A stretch of DNA of 57,828 nucleotides from Chlamydiota bacterium (GCA_013288825.1 JABDBC010000009.1:1-57828); one strand, 5' to 3'. Positions 10,799 to 19,418 are shown, numbered from the stretch's first letter. Notes: generated by a model from the sequence alone, not told the origin. Numbers and translations: made by a program.

Positions 10799-13111
10799 AT
10801 GGCAGCAAAAAGCAGTAGAGACGCATTACTCGCTTGTGGAGTAGGCGCCTGGGAAGCCGCATCAAGGTTATCATTATTAAGTAGCACTCCCATTCCCAAA
10901 CCGGCTATTAATCCCGTAACGCTCTGTTTTGAACAAGTCGTGAAGCAACTGAGTGAGAAAGTGTCCGCTGGTGTACCGTTTACTGCCATCAAATCAGATG
11001 ACCCGCTTCTCGCTAGGCTGACTGCATTATTCCCTGCTGCTCGTGCATGGATCCATATAGCCCATCCAAATGTGGCCATTAGCGCCGCTGTAACTCTAGA
11101 TAACGCCAAGAAGTTGCTCGAGCATATGGAAGAGTCTGATAAAGACGGCTGGACTCCTCTCATGCGCGCTAAAAATGTTGAGGAGGTCAACCGCCTGATC
11201 GCTGCTGGAGCTAACGTCAATGCAGCCGACAAAAAAGGCATCACAGTTTTGATGGACGCTGTAATCAAGGGTAACTCGGCTAGGATCGACCGCCTGATCG
11301 CTGTTGGAGCCAACGTCAATACAGCCGCCAAAGATGGCACGACAGCTTTGATGTTCGCTGCAAGGTCTGGTAACTCGTCTAGGATCGACCGCCTGATCGC
11401 TGTTGGAGCCAACGTCAATGCAGCCGCCAAAGATGGCACGACAGCTTTGATGTTCGCTGCAAGGTTTGGTAACCTGGCTGTGATCGAGCCCCTCATCAGT
11501 GCTGGAGCTAACGTCAATGCAGCCGACAAACTTGGCATGACAGCTTTGTGTATGGCTGTAGCCAATGGTAACCTGGCTATGCACGACCGACTCATCAGTG
11601 TTGGAGCTAACGTCAATGCAGCCGACAAAGATGGCAGGACAGCTTTGATGTGGGCTGTAAAGTTTGGTCCCCCGGCTATGCTCGACCGACTCATCAGTGT
11701 TGGAGCTAACGTCAATGCAGCCGACAAACATGGCACAGTTTTGTGGATGGCTGCAATCAATGGTGACCTGGATATGCTCGACCGACTCATCAGTGCTGGA
11801 GCTAACGTCAATGCAGCCGGCAAAGATGGCATGACAGTTTTGATGGTCGCTGTAAGCATGAAGAGTACACCCTGTGTGGAACGCTTGGTTGTCGCTGGAG
11901 CCGATATCCATGCAGCTACATCAGAAGGGTTTACAGCTATCAGAGTGGCGAAGGTAACGGGCCAGGATGAGCTTGTGGCGTTCTTCAAAACATACAGCAA
12001 ATTGGCTGCGGAGAAGCATGATAAAGAGCGATCTGCGAAGAGTGCTAAGAAGCTAGCTGCGGAGAAGCGTGCTAGGGAGCTATTCGATGCTGTAGCATCT
12101 ACTGGAGCACCATCCTCTTCTACGAGTTCGTCGTCGTCATCTTCTTCAAGCAGTTCTGCATCTTCTTCCTCTAGTTCGCTTGGGGTGAAAGCAAAAGCAG
12201 TTGCTAGAAAATTCACAGTTGCTAAAAGATTCGGAAAGTTCACTGTTCCCATCCCATATGATAGGGATTTAGTGTTTAGTCCGGTTTCTTTGAAAACCGC
12301 CCTCATACCTGTCCTCAATGTACCTGGTATACCTGGTCCTATTATTGATATTATAGTTAGGTATGTCACGCATGTGAACATCGAAGGAGTCATTGTATAT
12401 GGCCAAGGAAGATGGAATGCGCACTATACAGCTGTAATGCCACAGCCTAAATTACCCGATAATATTTATGAAATTCTTGATCAACCTTGTCCATTTTGGG
12501 GAACACAGGGATTTAAAGTAGGACATACGCATGCTGTGATTGCTCGCCCTGCCTTATTGGAGAATGGAATGCCTCTAGACATAGAGGCTCTGCGAAATGC
12601 GGCTGCACGCCCCAAACCCGAAACCCCTCCTGTTGAATTCTCGTTTGAACGCACCTCATATGACATAGATGTTTCAGGATACACGCGTCCTCATAGGAAT
12701 GCTCACATAAGTAGTAGGCTGCTTGATTATACTACTGGTGGGCGGCGTGTTGATGGCGGAGAGGTGCCAACTGTTCATCATGTACGCGCTGGTGCTGTAG
12801 CTGAACCTTATTGGTTTTTAATCACATTGCAATCGATAAAAAAAATGTTCAGTAAATCAGATTGGGACTCGTCACCTCTTTCCAAGCGTCATGTTGAATA
12901 CAACCTTCCCAAGGTTTTTGAAGTGGTTTCTAGTGTTATTCTCTTAACAGGCAGACAGATACCTGTAAAAACAGCAAGTCTAATATGCCGAGATGACGAT
13001 AGTAACCTCTCATGTTGTGTGGAGATAATCCGAAAATCGGGAGAAGACTTAAAAATTAGGCATTCCCATCGGAACTCGACTGGCGATCTTTTGGCTGTTA
13101 GAAGACTATAA
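10799..13111 (+). CDS. Ankyrin-repeat protein with Ser-rich linker
   Basis: This 770-residue protein starts at ATG 10799, 8 bases after GGAGA; the frame is open upstream from a GTG at 10745 but that has no ribosome site. Residues about 112-400 hold about nine ankyrin repeats with the recurrent phrases LISAGANVNAADK and TALM. Their DNA is nearly identical between repeats, which suggests recent expansion. A Lys/Glu/Ala-rich helix (about 400-435) and an almost pure Ser stretch (about 438-461) lead to a 300-residue C-terminal region not recognised, which opens with a short LNVPGIPGPIIDIIVRYV segment faintly like an F-box. There is no signal peptide or membrane segment. Ankyrin proteins of amoeba symbionts are often secreted into the host cell; that role is inferred. 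Confidence 0.9.
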   Translation: MAAKSSRDALLACGVGAWEAASRLSLLSSTPIPKPAINPVTLCFEQVVKQLSEKVSAGVPFTAIKSDDPLLARLTALFPAARAWIHIAHPNVAISAAVTLDNAKKLLEHMEESDKDGWTPLMRAKNVEEVNRLIAAGANVNAADKKGITVLMDAVIKGNSARIDRLIAVGANVNTAAKDGTTALMFAARSGNSSRIDRLIAVGANVNAAAKDGTTALMFAARFGNLAVIEPLISAGANVNAADKLGMTALCMAVANGNLAMHDRLISVGANVNAADKDGRTALMWAVKFGPPAMLDRLISVGANVNAADKHGTVLWMAAINGDLDMLDRLISAGANVNAAGKDGMTVLMVAVSMKSTPCVERLVVAGADIHAATSEGFTAIRVAKVTGQDELVAFFKTYSKLAAEKHDKERSAKSAKKLAAEKRARELFDAVASTGAPSSSTSSSSSSSSSSSASSSSSSLGVKAKAVARKFTVAKRFGKFTVPIPYDRDLVFSPVSLKTALIPVLNVPGIPGPIIDIIVRYVTHVNIEGVIVYGQGRWNAHYTAVMPQPKLPDNIYEILDQPCPFWGTQGFKVGHTHAVIARPALLENGMPLDIEALRNAAARPKPETPPVEFSFERTSYDIDVSGYTRPHRNAHISSRLLDYTTGGRRVDGGEVPTVHHVRAGAVAEPYWFLITLQSIKKMFSKSDWDSSPLSKRHVEYNLPKVFEVVSSVILLTGRQIPVKTASLICRDDDSNLSCCVEIIRKSGEDLKIRHSHRNSTGDLLAVRRL

Positions 13112-13123
13112 TTGAGAGGTTAC

Positions 13124-13603
13124 CTACCTTAGGTTTTGCTTTAGAGCCTCGGCACGCAATTGGTCATAGCTAGGAAGGTAATCAACGAAAATGTACTCTT
13201 TCCGAACACTATCGTACCATCCTGTTTTGACATCACTCTCGTTTGCAATCGCGACAAAATAAGCACCCACAAAATGATTGTATCCTGCCACTTGCCTTGC
13301 CACCTTCAACGTTAATTTGACTGCTTTGCATTCAACAATCAATAAAGGGTACAGGGAATGCTGTGGATGGATCTCTTTAGAAAAGCAGATGAGGTCCGCT
13401 CGTCTTTGAGGAACCTTGTTGTTGACTAGTTTCAAGTGCGGCATTTGCCTGAGCTCTTTCTCGACAGCCAAGTATGACAGGGGAAATCCGAGCTGTTGTG
13501 TCATGCAGGCAATCAGTTTTTGCCTTATGATCTCTTCAGGTAATGCTGCTACGTTGATTTTACGTATAGGACAGTAAATAAGATTTGCTGGAACTTGATT
13601 CAA
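13124..13603 (-). CDS. HsdR N-terminal-type nuclease-fold protein
   Basis: This 159-residue protein matches the stand-alone domain related to the N terminus of type I restriction R subunits (HSDR_N_2). The PD-(D/E)XK signature is visible: D70 in RRADLICF, then E91 and K93 in LLIVECKA. No helicase, specificity or methylase gene lies nearby, so it is not part of a restriction system here. It begins with TTG overlapping the TGA of the upstream gene, which suggests translational coupling; no upstream in-frame ATG is available. It converges on the ankyrin gene 12 bases away. Confidence 0.8.
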   Translation of the reverse strand: MNQVPANLIYCPIRKINVAALPEEIIRQKLIACMTQQLGFPLSYLAVEKELRQMPHLKLVNNKVPQRRADLICFSKEIHPQHSLYPLLIVECKAVKLTLKVARQVAGYNHFVGAYFVAIANESDVKTGWYDSVRKEYIFVDYLPSYDQLRAEALKQNLR

Positions 13604-14058
13604 TATTCTTTTCTACCTTTATATTCTCCAAAACACGCTTTCAAGCGATCTGCTTGTCGACGTCGTATGTAGTTAAACATTTCTCTGTTGTCGAATTGAG
13701 TAATGAAATTTCGTTCATGAAGAGCCTCTACAAGGTTCTCATAAAGCACATCCATGAGCAGCTGCTCGGCCTCCTTGGGTTGAAAGGGGTGGTCAAGAGG
13801 ATTTCTTTGCATGCGCTTAGCTCTTTGATCGATGATGCTTGGGACATTGGCAGCCTTATTTTTAAGGCTTTGTAGAAGGAGGTTCCATGAACTCTGATCG
13901 ATATTATGGAGAGCAAAGGCTTGGGTTGTGATTTCGGGATCGAAGAAATTGATTTCTAAGTCTTTGTAGCAAGAAGGAACATCGCGCCATGCATGTGCCA
14001 TATCAAAACACATGCAAACAGAAACAAACAAGATCGCTTTTACCAAATATGTTTTCAT
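13600..14058 (-). CDS. Small secreted protein, function unknown
   Basis: The start at 14058 is set by a strong ribosome site (AAGGAGG) and gives 152 residues beginning with a signal peptide (MKTYLVKAILFVSVCMC, cleavage after MAHA). The longer frame up to 14166 runs into the adjacent palindrome and is not real. The mature part is charged and mainly helical, with paired Cys near the start and end, and is not recognised. It is the first gene of a two-gene unit with the nuclease-fold protein. Confidence 0.75.
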   Translation of the reverse strand: MKTYLVKAILFVSVCMCFDMAHAWRDVPSCYKDLEINFFDPEITTQAFALHNIDQSSWNLLLQSLKNKAANVPSIIDQRAKRMQRNPLDHPFQPKEAEQLLMDVLYENLVEALHERNFITQFDNREMFNYIRRRQADRLKACFGEYKGRKEY

Positions 14059-14072
14059 CGTCCTCCTTATAT

Positions 14073-14251
14073 TTTTTACCACAGAGATCACAGAGAATGG
14101 ACAAATGGACATGGACGGTAATGGACCGTAGTGGACCATAATGGACTGTAATGGACAATCATGCATCGTCCATTATGGTCCATTACTGTCCACTACGGTC
14201 CATTACCGTCCATGTCCATTTGTCCATTCTCTGTGATCTCTGCGGTAAAAA
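14073..14251. repeat. Long inverted repeat (families C and E nested)
   Basis: The outer arms are TTTTTACCACAGAGATCACAG and its near complement ending at 14251. Inside lie rows of TGGAC units (TGGACCGTAGTGGACC and similar) mirrored around CATGCATCGTCC near 14160. The arms are about 80 bases with few mismatches, so nearly the whole gap between two minus-strand genes can fold into one hairpin. Confidence 0.85.
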
Positions 14252-14254
14252 TTC

Positions 14255-15001
14255 TTATTCACGGCTGCGCAGTTTGGACAACAATCGCAAAAACTCAATG
14301 TACAGCCATATCAGCGTTACCATGAGAGCAAAGCCACCGTACCATTCCATATACTTTGGAGCACCTTTTTGGGCGCCTTGCTCTATGAAGTCAAAGTCCA
14401 GGATAAAATTCAATGCTGCAATGATAATGACTGCAACGCTAAATAAAATCCCTACCCATCCATTGCCAAAGATTAATGGAATCTGGATGTTAAAAAAGCT
14501 CAGAACGAACGCTAGAAGATAAGCAATAGCGATTCCACCTGTTGCTGCTATTATGCACGATTTAAATGTCTCTGTGGCTCTTATGAGGCCAGTTTGATAA
14601 GCTGCCAACATCGCAGTCAGGGTGCCGAACGTAAGAAGTACAGCCTGCATCACGATTCCATTGTAGGTTTGTTCGAAAATTGCAGAGAGAATTCCGATGA
14701 ACAATCCTTCTACGATTGCATACAAAGGTGCTGTAATAGCACTCCAAGCTGGTTTAAATGTAGTTACAATTGCTAAGGCAAAGCCTCCAATCGCGCCGAC
14801 CATTAACCAAGTCGAAGCAGATGCAGCAAAAGCGCCTCCCTTAGCAAGTTGCAGCCAGCTCCAGCCTGCTGTGAGCATCGTTAACAGCAGCAAAATGACT
14901 GTTTTGAAGACGACCCCTTGCACAGTCATTACATTTGTTGCTGAGGCATACTCTAGATTAGAAAATGTGTTGTCAGTTAACGTAGGGTTAGCTGTTCTCA
15001 T
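14255..15001 (-). CDS. Bax inhibitor-1 / YccA family membrane protein
   Basis: This integral membrane protein has about seven helices in 248 residues. It starts MRTANPTLTDNTF, the usual opening of this bacterial BI-1 subfamily, at ATG 15001 with GGAG seven bases upstream; an earlier ATG at 15022 has no ribosome site. The C-terminal part carries the acidic FILDFDFIEQGAQ segment between helices 6 and 7 that is typical of the family. Relatives act as pH-sensitive calcium leak channels or affect membrane protein turnover; the role here is not known. It follows the ThyX-like gene closely and is probably co-transcribed with it. Confidence 0.9.
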   Translation of the reverse strand: MRTANPTLTDNTFSNLEYASATNVMTVQGVVFKTVILLLLTMLTAGWSWLQLAKGGAFAASASTWLMVGAIGGFALAIVTTFKPAWSAITAPLYAIVEGLFIGILSAIFEQTYNGIVMQAVLLTFGTLTAMLAAYQTGLIRATETFKSCIIAATGGIAIAYLLAFVLSFFNIQIPLIFGNGWVGILFSVAVIIIAALNFILDFDFIEQGAQKGAPKYMEWYGGFALMVTLIWLYIEFLRLLSKLRSRE

Positions 15002-15021
15002 AAAGTGACTCCAGTTTTGCA

Positions 15022-16659
15022 TTATTTATGTGCATGTTGTTTGTTCACACGCCGTTGTTCCTGATCTAATCGTCCCAAATCATAGCCTGCGTAGTCAACA
15101 AATTTAAAAAAGCGTTCAAAAGGCGGAAGGGCGTCGCTAACTTGCCTTGCTAACATTTGTGCGACAAGGCGGTAAGTAGGATGGCCTGCTGGGGCGGAAC
15201 GAAGTTCACATAACCACTGCAAGGCTCTTAAATTGACGTGGAAATACCAGCGAACATTATATGCCATTGGGACTATGTACTGGGCTTCTTCAGGAAGAGA
15301 TTCGGAAATGATATCATAGGCTTTTTTGGCCTTATGCATCGCTTGCACATATTCTGCTTCGAGGTTGGTGTCGATGATCTCAGGAGGGATATAAAAACCG
15401 TAATTGCATGTAAGAAGCTGACGTTCTTGTGTAAGGGTTCTATGTCGGTGGAGATCCCGATATACACCAAAGTCCGCAGTGATTTCAAAAGTAAACGCGG
15501 CATGTTCAAGTGCTCGTGGGGATTTTTGGCGGCGATTTTCGCGGGTATTTGCGGCGGCATCCAAAATGCGGGCGGTTTCTTCTTCAGGCAATTCCTTGCA
15601 ATAGTTTTGAAGATTTTCAAGTGTGCTGTCACAGTAAGGAAATAGCAAGGCTGCAACAACCTTGTGCACTGCTTCTTGATCATACGTAATAAGCTGAACA
15701 TTTGATTCACCGAAAGGAGTTGACTCATGAGGTGTATGTTGCAACGCAAAAGTTTGGAGTTCAGCACGCATAGACTCGTAAAATTCAGCATAGGCCATGT
15801 GTGTTTGGTGAGAAATTTGGGCTCTGCGGACAAATGAAGGGATGATTTTTGAAAGTTCATCATATGACTTTTTGCCAATATCTTGCATTTCAGCCAGATT
15901 ATGACAGTGGAGCTTATGGATTAAACTATCGAAAAAACGTCCATTTCCGTATACGCCCATGTTTGTCAGAGTCCCTGCAGGGAGAAGACCTCGCAAACAG
16001 TCCAGAACCTTTGCTCGTATTGCCGCAGAATAGGCAACATTAGAGGCTGATGGAGCTCGCGGCGTGCGTTCTTCAAACATAGCTGTAAGGGGGTGGATCA
16101 ATCGGCTATATGTTTCAAAGAGCATATTACTTGTATTGATATATAGATCGCGATAGGCAGAGGTCATCAAAACAGGTTCGCGGTAGAAGAGATATTCTCC
16201 TTTCACTTTTTGGTCGAAGTAGATGTATCGAGTTGATTTTTCTAAGGGGGATCCCCCAATGCGGTTATCTTCCACCACTTTAGCAGCGAGCATAGAGATG
16301 TTTTCGAGCGCGAGATGTGCTCCACCCAGCTCTCCGATAGAATCATCCCCATATCCATCGAGTATACGATCGTAAAAGTTTTGGGCTTTTTTAATGGCTG
16401 CAATCTGAGCGGTGGGCTCTACAGAACTTTCCGAAGGTACTATAGCATCGAAGCCAGATTCTTCTGTATTCGTAATGAATTCTTTTAAAAGCAATGTACG
16501 CAGTCCCAAACTCGATCTTGAATATCTGGAAAAAAGAGCTCCTTTTATCACTTCCGGCAAGTTGCGCAGCGCAAAAATATGGCTGTGAGTGTTCGTGACG
16601 TATTTCTCTAATGTTTTTGATTGCGGCTCGCTAAACTCTTCATAATCATCTAATAGCAT
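15022..16659 (-). CDS. thyX: Double-domain ThyX-like (flavin-dependent thymidylate synthase) protein
   Basis: At 545 residues this is about twice the length of a single ThyX, which uses FAD, NADPH and methylene-tetrahydrofolate to make dTMP. The family motif is RHRxxSxNExSxRY. The first half has NRIGGSPLEKSTRY at 132-145, keeping S137, E140, S142, R144 and Y145 but not RHR. The second half has RHR at 405-407 but Leu415 in place of the key Ser and no RY. The halves therefore keep complementary parts of the signature. Long ThyX-like proteins occur in Chlamydiota. Whether it makes dTMP, or needs both halves for one active site, is open. Start ATG 16659 has AGGA upstream. Confidence 0.8.
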   Translation of the reverse strand: MLLDDYEEFSEPQSKTLEKYVTNTHSHIFALRNLPEVIKGALFSRYSRSSLGLRTLLLKEFITNTEESGFDAIVPSESSVEPTAQIAAIKKAQNFYDRILDGYGDDSIGELGGAHLALENISMLAAKVVEDNRIGGSPLEKSTRYIYFDQKVKGEYLFYREPVLMTSAYRDLYINTSNMLFETYSRLIHPLTAMFEERTPRAPSASNVAYSAAIRAKVLDCLRGLLPAGTLTNMGVYGNGRFFDSLIHKLHCHNLAEMQDIGKKSYDELSKIIPSFVRRAQISHQTHMAYAEFYESMRAELQTFALQHTPHESTPFGESNVQLITYDQEAVHKVVAALLFPYCDSTLENLQNYCKELPEEETARILDAAANTRENRRQKSPRALEHAAFTFEITADFGVYRDLHRHRTLTQERQLLTCNYGFYIPPEIIDTNLEAEYVQAMHKAKKAYDIISESLPEEAQYIVPMAYNVRWYFHVNLRALQWLCELRSAPAGHPTYRLVAQMLARQVSDALPPFERFFKFVDYAGYDLGRLDQEQRRVNKQHAHK

Positions 16660-16780
16660 GCTCTTATCCTCATTTTGCGTAAGTGCTATTTATATAGTAG
16701 TTTTCTTTTTCTTGCTAGCTTACCAAAACTAGAGTAAAAAATGAATAAGGGAATAAGGGAACTTGGTAGCTATTCCCGCA

Positions 16781-16909
16781 ATTTTACCACAGAGAACACA
16801 GAGAGAAGAAGAGAAATATGGAGAAATAAGAGATATTCTTCACTAAAGGGATATCTTCTCACTTTTCCCTATTTCTCTTCTTCTCTCTGTGATCTCTGTG
16901 GTAAAAAAA
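16781..16909. repeat. Inverted repeat, ACCACAGAGA family (C)
   Basis: TTTTACCACAGAGAACACAG near 16783 faces CTGTGATCTCTGTGGTAAAA near 16885-16905, with GAAGAGAAATATGGAG mirrored inside. The same ends occur at 14073-14251 and 51953-52049, and as single arms near 43210 and 44377. A frame reading through it would code NFTTENTERRRE, which is repeat sequence and not a gene. Confidence 0.85.
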
Positions 16910-16930
16910 TAGTAATTAAATACTGTCATT

Positions 16931-16992
16931 TACTAGTCACCAATGGATTAAAATGGGGTAGGGGCCCCATTTTAATCCATTGGTGACTAGTA
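16931..16992. promoter_or_regulatory. Perfect 28-bp inverted repeat just upstream of rpoN
   Basis: The left arm at 16931-16958 (starting TACTAGTCACCAATGG) and the right arm at 16965-16992 are perfectly complementary around a 6-base loop. The hairpin ends 22 bases before the rpoN start. There is no T run after it. It could be a mobile palindrome, a block on readthrough or a 5'-UTR structure affecting rpoN. Confidence 0.75.
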
Positions 16993-17014
16993 ACTTGCAT
17001 TACTATAGGGTGTT

Positions 17015-18481
17015 ATGACATTTATTCCACCTCAATTGAGTCAATCGCAAGTACAAAATCAGGCGCAGCGATTAATGGCATTGCCTCAAATGCAGCAGGC
17101 TTTCCATCTCATGCAGCTTCCAATTTTGGAGTTGGCCGCGTTTGTCGAATGTCACCTCGGGCAGAATCCAATATTTTCTGATGATATAAGCACTCCAAAT
17201 GAAGAAGATTACATTGAACAAGAAGAAGATGAAAATGAGGAAAGCGATGGAGAGGAGGTAGAAGCAGAAGCACTCACGTTTAATGAAGATGATTATGCCC
17301 TATTGAAATACCTTGAAGAGGATTTTAAAGAGCACATCGATGAATGGGGAGGAAGTTCCTGCCATTCTCAAAAAAATTCAGCCATTTACCACATGGAACA
17401 ATTGACAGCCTCTTCACAAACTCTTTTCGAACATCTCATGTTGCAAGCCCGCGAAATTTTTTCAACCAAAGAAGAGCTTGCTATAGCAGAAGCAATCCTT
17501 GGAAATCTTTCCGCAGATGGCTACTTACATATGACTGTGAGTGAAATAAAAAGTTTATATCACGTAAATGAAGAGATGATCATAGGAGTATTGGAACAAA
17601 TCAAACAATTTGAGCCTTCTGGGATTGCTGCTAGCTGCTTGCAAGAGTCCTTCTTGATCCAATTAAAACGTCTAGGAAAAGGCGAAAGTCTTGCGGTGAA
17701 GATCATAAAGGATCATTATGACGACTTGAGCCACAACCGCATCCCTGCAATAGCAAAGAGTCTACAATGTTCTTTAGAGCTGATTAACAATGCCATTCAT
17801 GAAGATATTGCCCCCCTAGATTTTCAACCGGGGTCTTCATTTGAGAAAACGATTATCCACCCTATTGTTCCAGATGTCTATCTCGAGGCGGATTCTCTGC
17901 AAGTCGTTGTGAACGAAGATGATCTTCCTCCAATAAAAATTAATTCAAAATACCTCAAAATGATGATCGACTCCACAGTATCCGCAGAGGTGAAAATATT
18001 CCTGCAAAAAAAGCTCTCTTCTGCCAAATGGCTTGTCAATAACATATCTCACAGACGCGAGACCTTGAGGAGAATTGTTACATTTCTTACAAATAAGCAG
18101 CAGGAATTTTTTGCCAATCCGCAGGGGCAACTGATTCCTATGACTATGAAGAGCATCGCTGAAGAATTAGCTCTCCATGAATCCACTGTTGTCAGGGCTA
18201 TTGCAAATAAGTATGTGAGCTCTCCAAGAGGAATGCACCCCTTGCGTTCCTTTTTTACAACAGCATATGAGGCCAAAAAAGGGGAAAAAATCTCTTCACA
18301 AACTGTACGAGAGCTTTTAATTAAATTAATTGCTAATGAAGACAAAGAAAACCCTTTTTCAGACTGCGACTTGTCGAAGTTGCTGCTAGAAAAGGGGATA
18401 GTCTGTGCCCGTAGAACGGTGACAAAGCACCGGCAAGCTCTTAAGATTGGCAGCGCCCGCCAACGTCGAAAATTTAGTTAG
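17015..18481 (+). CDS. rpoN: RNA polymerase sigma-54 factor
   Basis: This 488-residue protein directs RNA polymerase to -24/-12 promoters together with an AAA+ activator. Region I is Gln/Leu-rich (QLSQSQVQNQAQRLMALPQM from residue 7). An acidic region II rich in Glu (about 60-90) follows, then the core-binding domain. The helix-turn-helix lies at about 375-400 (SIAEELALHESTVVRAI). The RpoN box ARRTVTKHRQALKI is at about 466-479, with the final Y/E variation of the usual ARRTVAKYRE. Its activator is not in the window. Start ATG 17015 has only a weak AGGGTG upstream. Confidence 0.97.
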   Translation: MTFIPPQLSQSQVQNQAQRLMALPQMQQAFHLMQLPILELAAFVECHLGQNPIFSDDISTPNEEDYIEQEEDENEESDGEEVEAEALTFNEDDYALLKYLEEDFKEHIDEWGGSSCHSQKNSAIYHMEQLTASSQTLFEHLMLQAREIFSTKEELAIAEAILGNLSADGYLHMTVSEIKSLYHVNEEMIIGVLEQIKQFEPSGIAASCLQESFLIQLKRLGKGESLAVKIIKDHYDDLSHNRIPAIAKSLQCSLELINNAIHEDIAPLDFQPGSSFEKTIIHPIVPDVYLEADSLQVVVNEDDLPPIKINSKYLKMMIDSTVSAEVKIFLQKKLSSAKWLVNNISHRRETLRRIVTFLTNKQQEFFANPQGQLIPMTMKSIAEELALHESTVVRAIANKYVSSPRGMHPLRSFFTTAYEAKKGEKISSQTVRELLIKLIANEDKENPFSDCDLSKLLLEKGIVCARRTVTKHRQALKIGSARQRRKFS

Positions 18482-18544
18482 CGCATTCTTTCATATTTTC
18501 TCTATTAGTAAAATCCCCATTCTTATATAGTGGAGCCTAAAAAT

Positions 18545-18627
18545 GCCGATGTGGCGGAATGGTAGACGCGGTAGACTCAAAATCTACTCTTGGCAACAAG
18601 GTGCTGGTTCGAGTCCGGTCATCGGCA
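18545..18627 (+). tRNA. tRNA-Leu (anticodon CAA)
   Basis: The acceptor GCCGATG pairs with CATCGGC, followed by discriminator A. The anticodon stem GTAGA/TCTAC holds the loop CTCAAAA, giving CAA. A long variable arm (about 14 bases) and TTCGAGT in the T loop complete a class II leucine tRNA. CCA is not encoded. Confidence 0.97.
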
Positions 18628-18636
18628 ATTTGGTGT

Positions 18637-18782
18637 GGGTGGGGACGGTTCTCGCATAATTTAACAAGAATGGGATGGGGATGGTTCTGCATAACTTAAC
18701 AATCTTCAAGCTTGTTAAGTCATGCAGAACCGTCCCCATCTCACTTCTTGTTAAGTTATGCAGAACTGTCCCATCCCACCCC
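18637..18782. repeat. Palindromic repeat, GGGACGGTTCT family (B)
   Basis: GGGTGGGGACGGTTCTCGCA on the left is mirrored by AGAACTGTCCCATCCCACCC on the right, with a second nested pair (ATGGTTCTGCATAACTTAAC against TTGTTAAGTCATGCAGAACC) around a short centre near 18708. It lies between the tRNA and the next gene; small frames inside are repeat sequence. Confidence 0.85.
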
Positions 18783-18819
18783 ATTGCATGCCTGAATCCG
18801 ACTTTTTGGAAGGTTGTTA

Positions 18820-19251
18820 ATGTCAGAATCACCATGGTATCAAAACGGATTGCACTTTAAATGCACCGAGTGCGGCAAATGCTGCACAGGATCCCCTGGT
18901 TATGTTTGGGTTACCGAACAGGATATGACCAACATGGCTGCAGTGTTGAATACTACTCTTGAGTTATTCAAGAGGCGTTATGTGCGGATGCGCGACAACC
19001 GTTATGCACTGATCGAGAAAAAAGCGCAGAGCGGCGATTTTGACTGCATTTTCCTAAAGGATAAAAAATGCATGGTCTATCAAGCGCGCCCAGTCCAATG
19101 TCGCACTTATCCTTGGTGGAAAGAGAATCTACGCACACCTGAGAGCTGGAAGCTGGCTTCAGAAGGATGTGAAGGGATCAATGATGCTGCTCCAATTGTA
19201 CCTTTTGAACAGATCGAACGAATGGTAAGCGCTAATGAAGTGACAATATAA
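18820..19251 (+). CDS. YkgJ-type Cys-cluster protein (UPF0153)
   Basis: This 143-residue protein carries the cluster CTECGKCC (C15, C18, C21, C22) near the N terminus and further Cys in FDCIFLKDKKCMVYQARPVQC. That is the layout of the YkgJ/UPF0153 family, which is thought to bind a metal or iron-sulfur group; its reaction is not established. ATG 18820 follows GGAAGG by seven bases and is preferred over the TTG at 18814. It may be co-transcribed with the short Lys-rich gene downstream. Confidence 0.9.
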   Translation: MSESPWYQNGLHFKCTECGKCCTGSPGYVWVTEQDMTNMAAVLNTTLELFKRRYVRMRDNRYALIEKKAQSGDFDCIFLKDKKCMVYQARPVQCRTYPWWKENLRTPESWKLASEGCEGINDAAPIVPFEQIERMVSANEVTI

Positions 19252-19307
19252 AAGCCAAGTGAGAAAATTAATTTTTGAATTTGAAAAAAAATTAAAGGAG
19301 TTTTTGT

Positions 19308-19418
19308 ATGACTAAAGAAGTCGTTAAACACCGTAAAGACGATAAGAAAAAGCCTACCCTCACCGTTAAAGAACGCAAAGCAAAGAAGCAGGAAAAAAAG
19401 CAGAGTAAGAAAGGTTAA
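19308..19418 (+). CDS. 36-residue Lys-rich basic protein
   Basis: This tiny frame has a clear ribosome site (AAAGGAG) eight bases before ATG 19308. About half of the residues are Lys or Arg, starting MTKEVVKHRKDDKKKPTLT. It could bind RNA, DNA or the ribosome. No family is recognised. The ribosome site and highly biased composition argue for a real gene, but a conservation test is lacking. Confidence 0.6.
   Translation: MTKEVVKHRKDDKKKPTLTVKERKAKKQEKKQSKKG

Noticed and set aside
10768-12393. 541-residue minus-strand frame opposite the ankyrin gene
   Set aside because: It is the mirror of the ankyrin repeats (reading TLAPTLMSRS again and again) and has no ribosome site; the plus strand has a complete repeat protein.
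13124-13603. Type I restriction system
   Set aside because: Only the N-terminal nuclease-like domain is present; no helicase part, S or M subunit is nearby.
16741-16986. 81-residue frame before rpoN
   Set aside because: It spans two inverted repeats; NFTTENTERRRE is the translation of the ACCACAGAGA repeat.
18584-18860. Overlapping frames of 60-83 residues on both strands after the tRNA
   Set aside because: They lie in the palindrome at 18637-18782 and partly in the tRNA.
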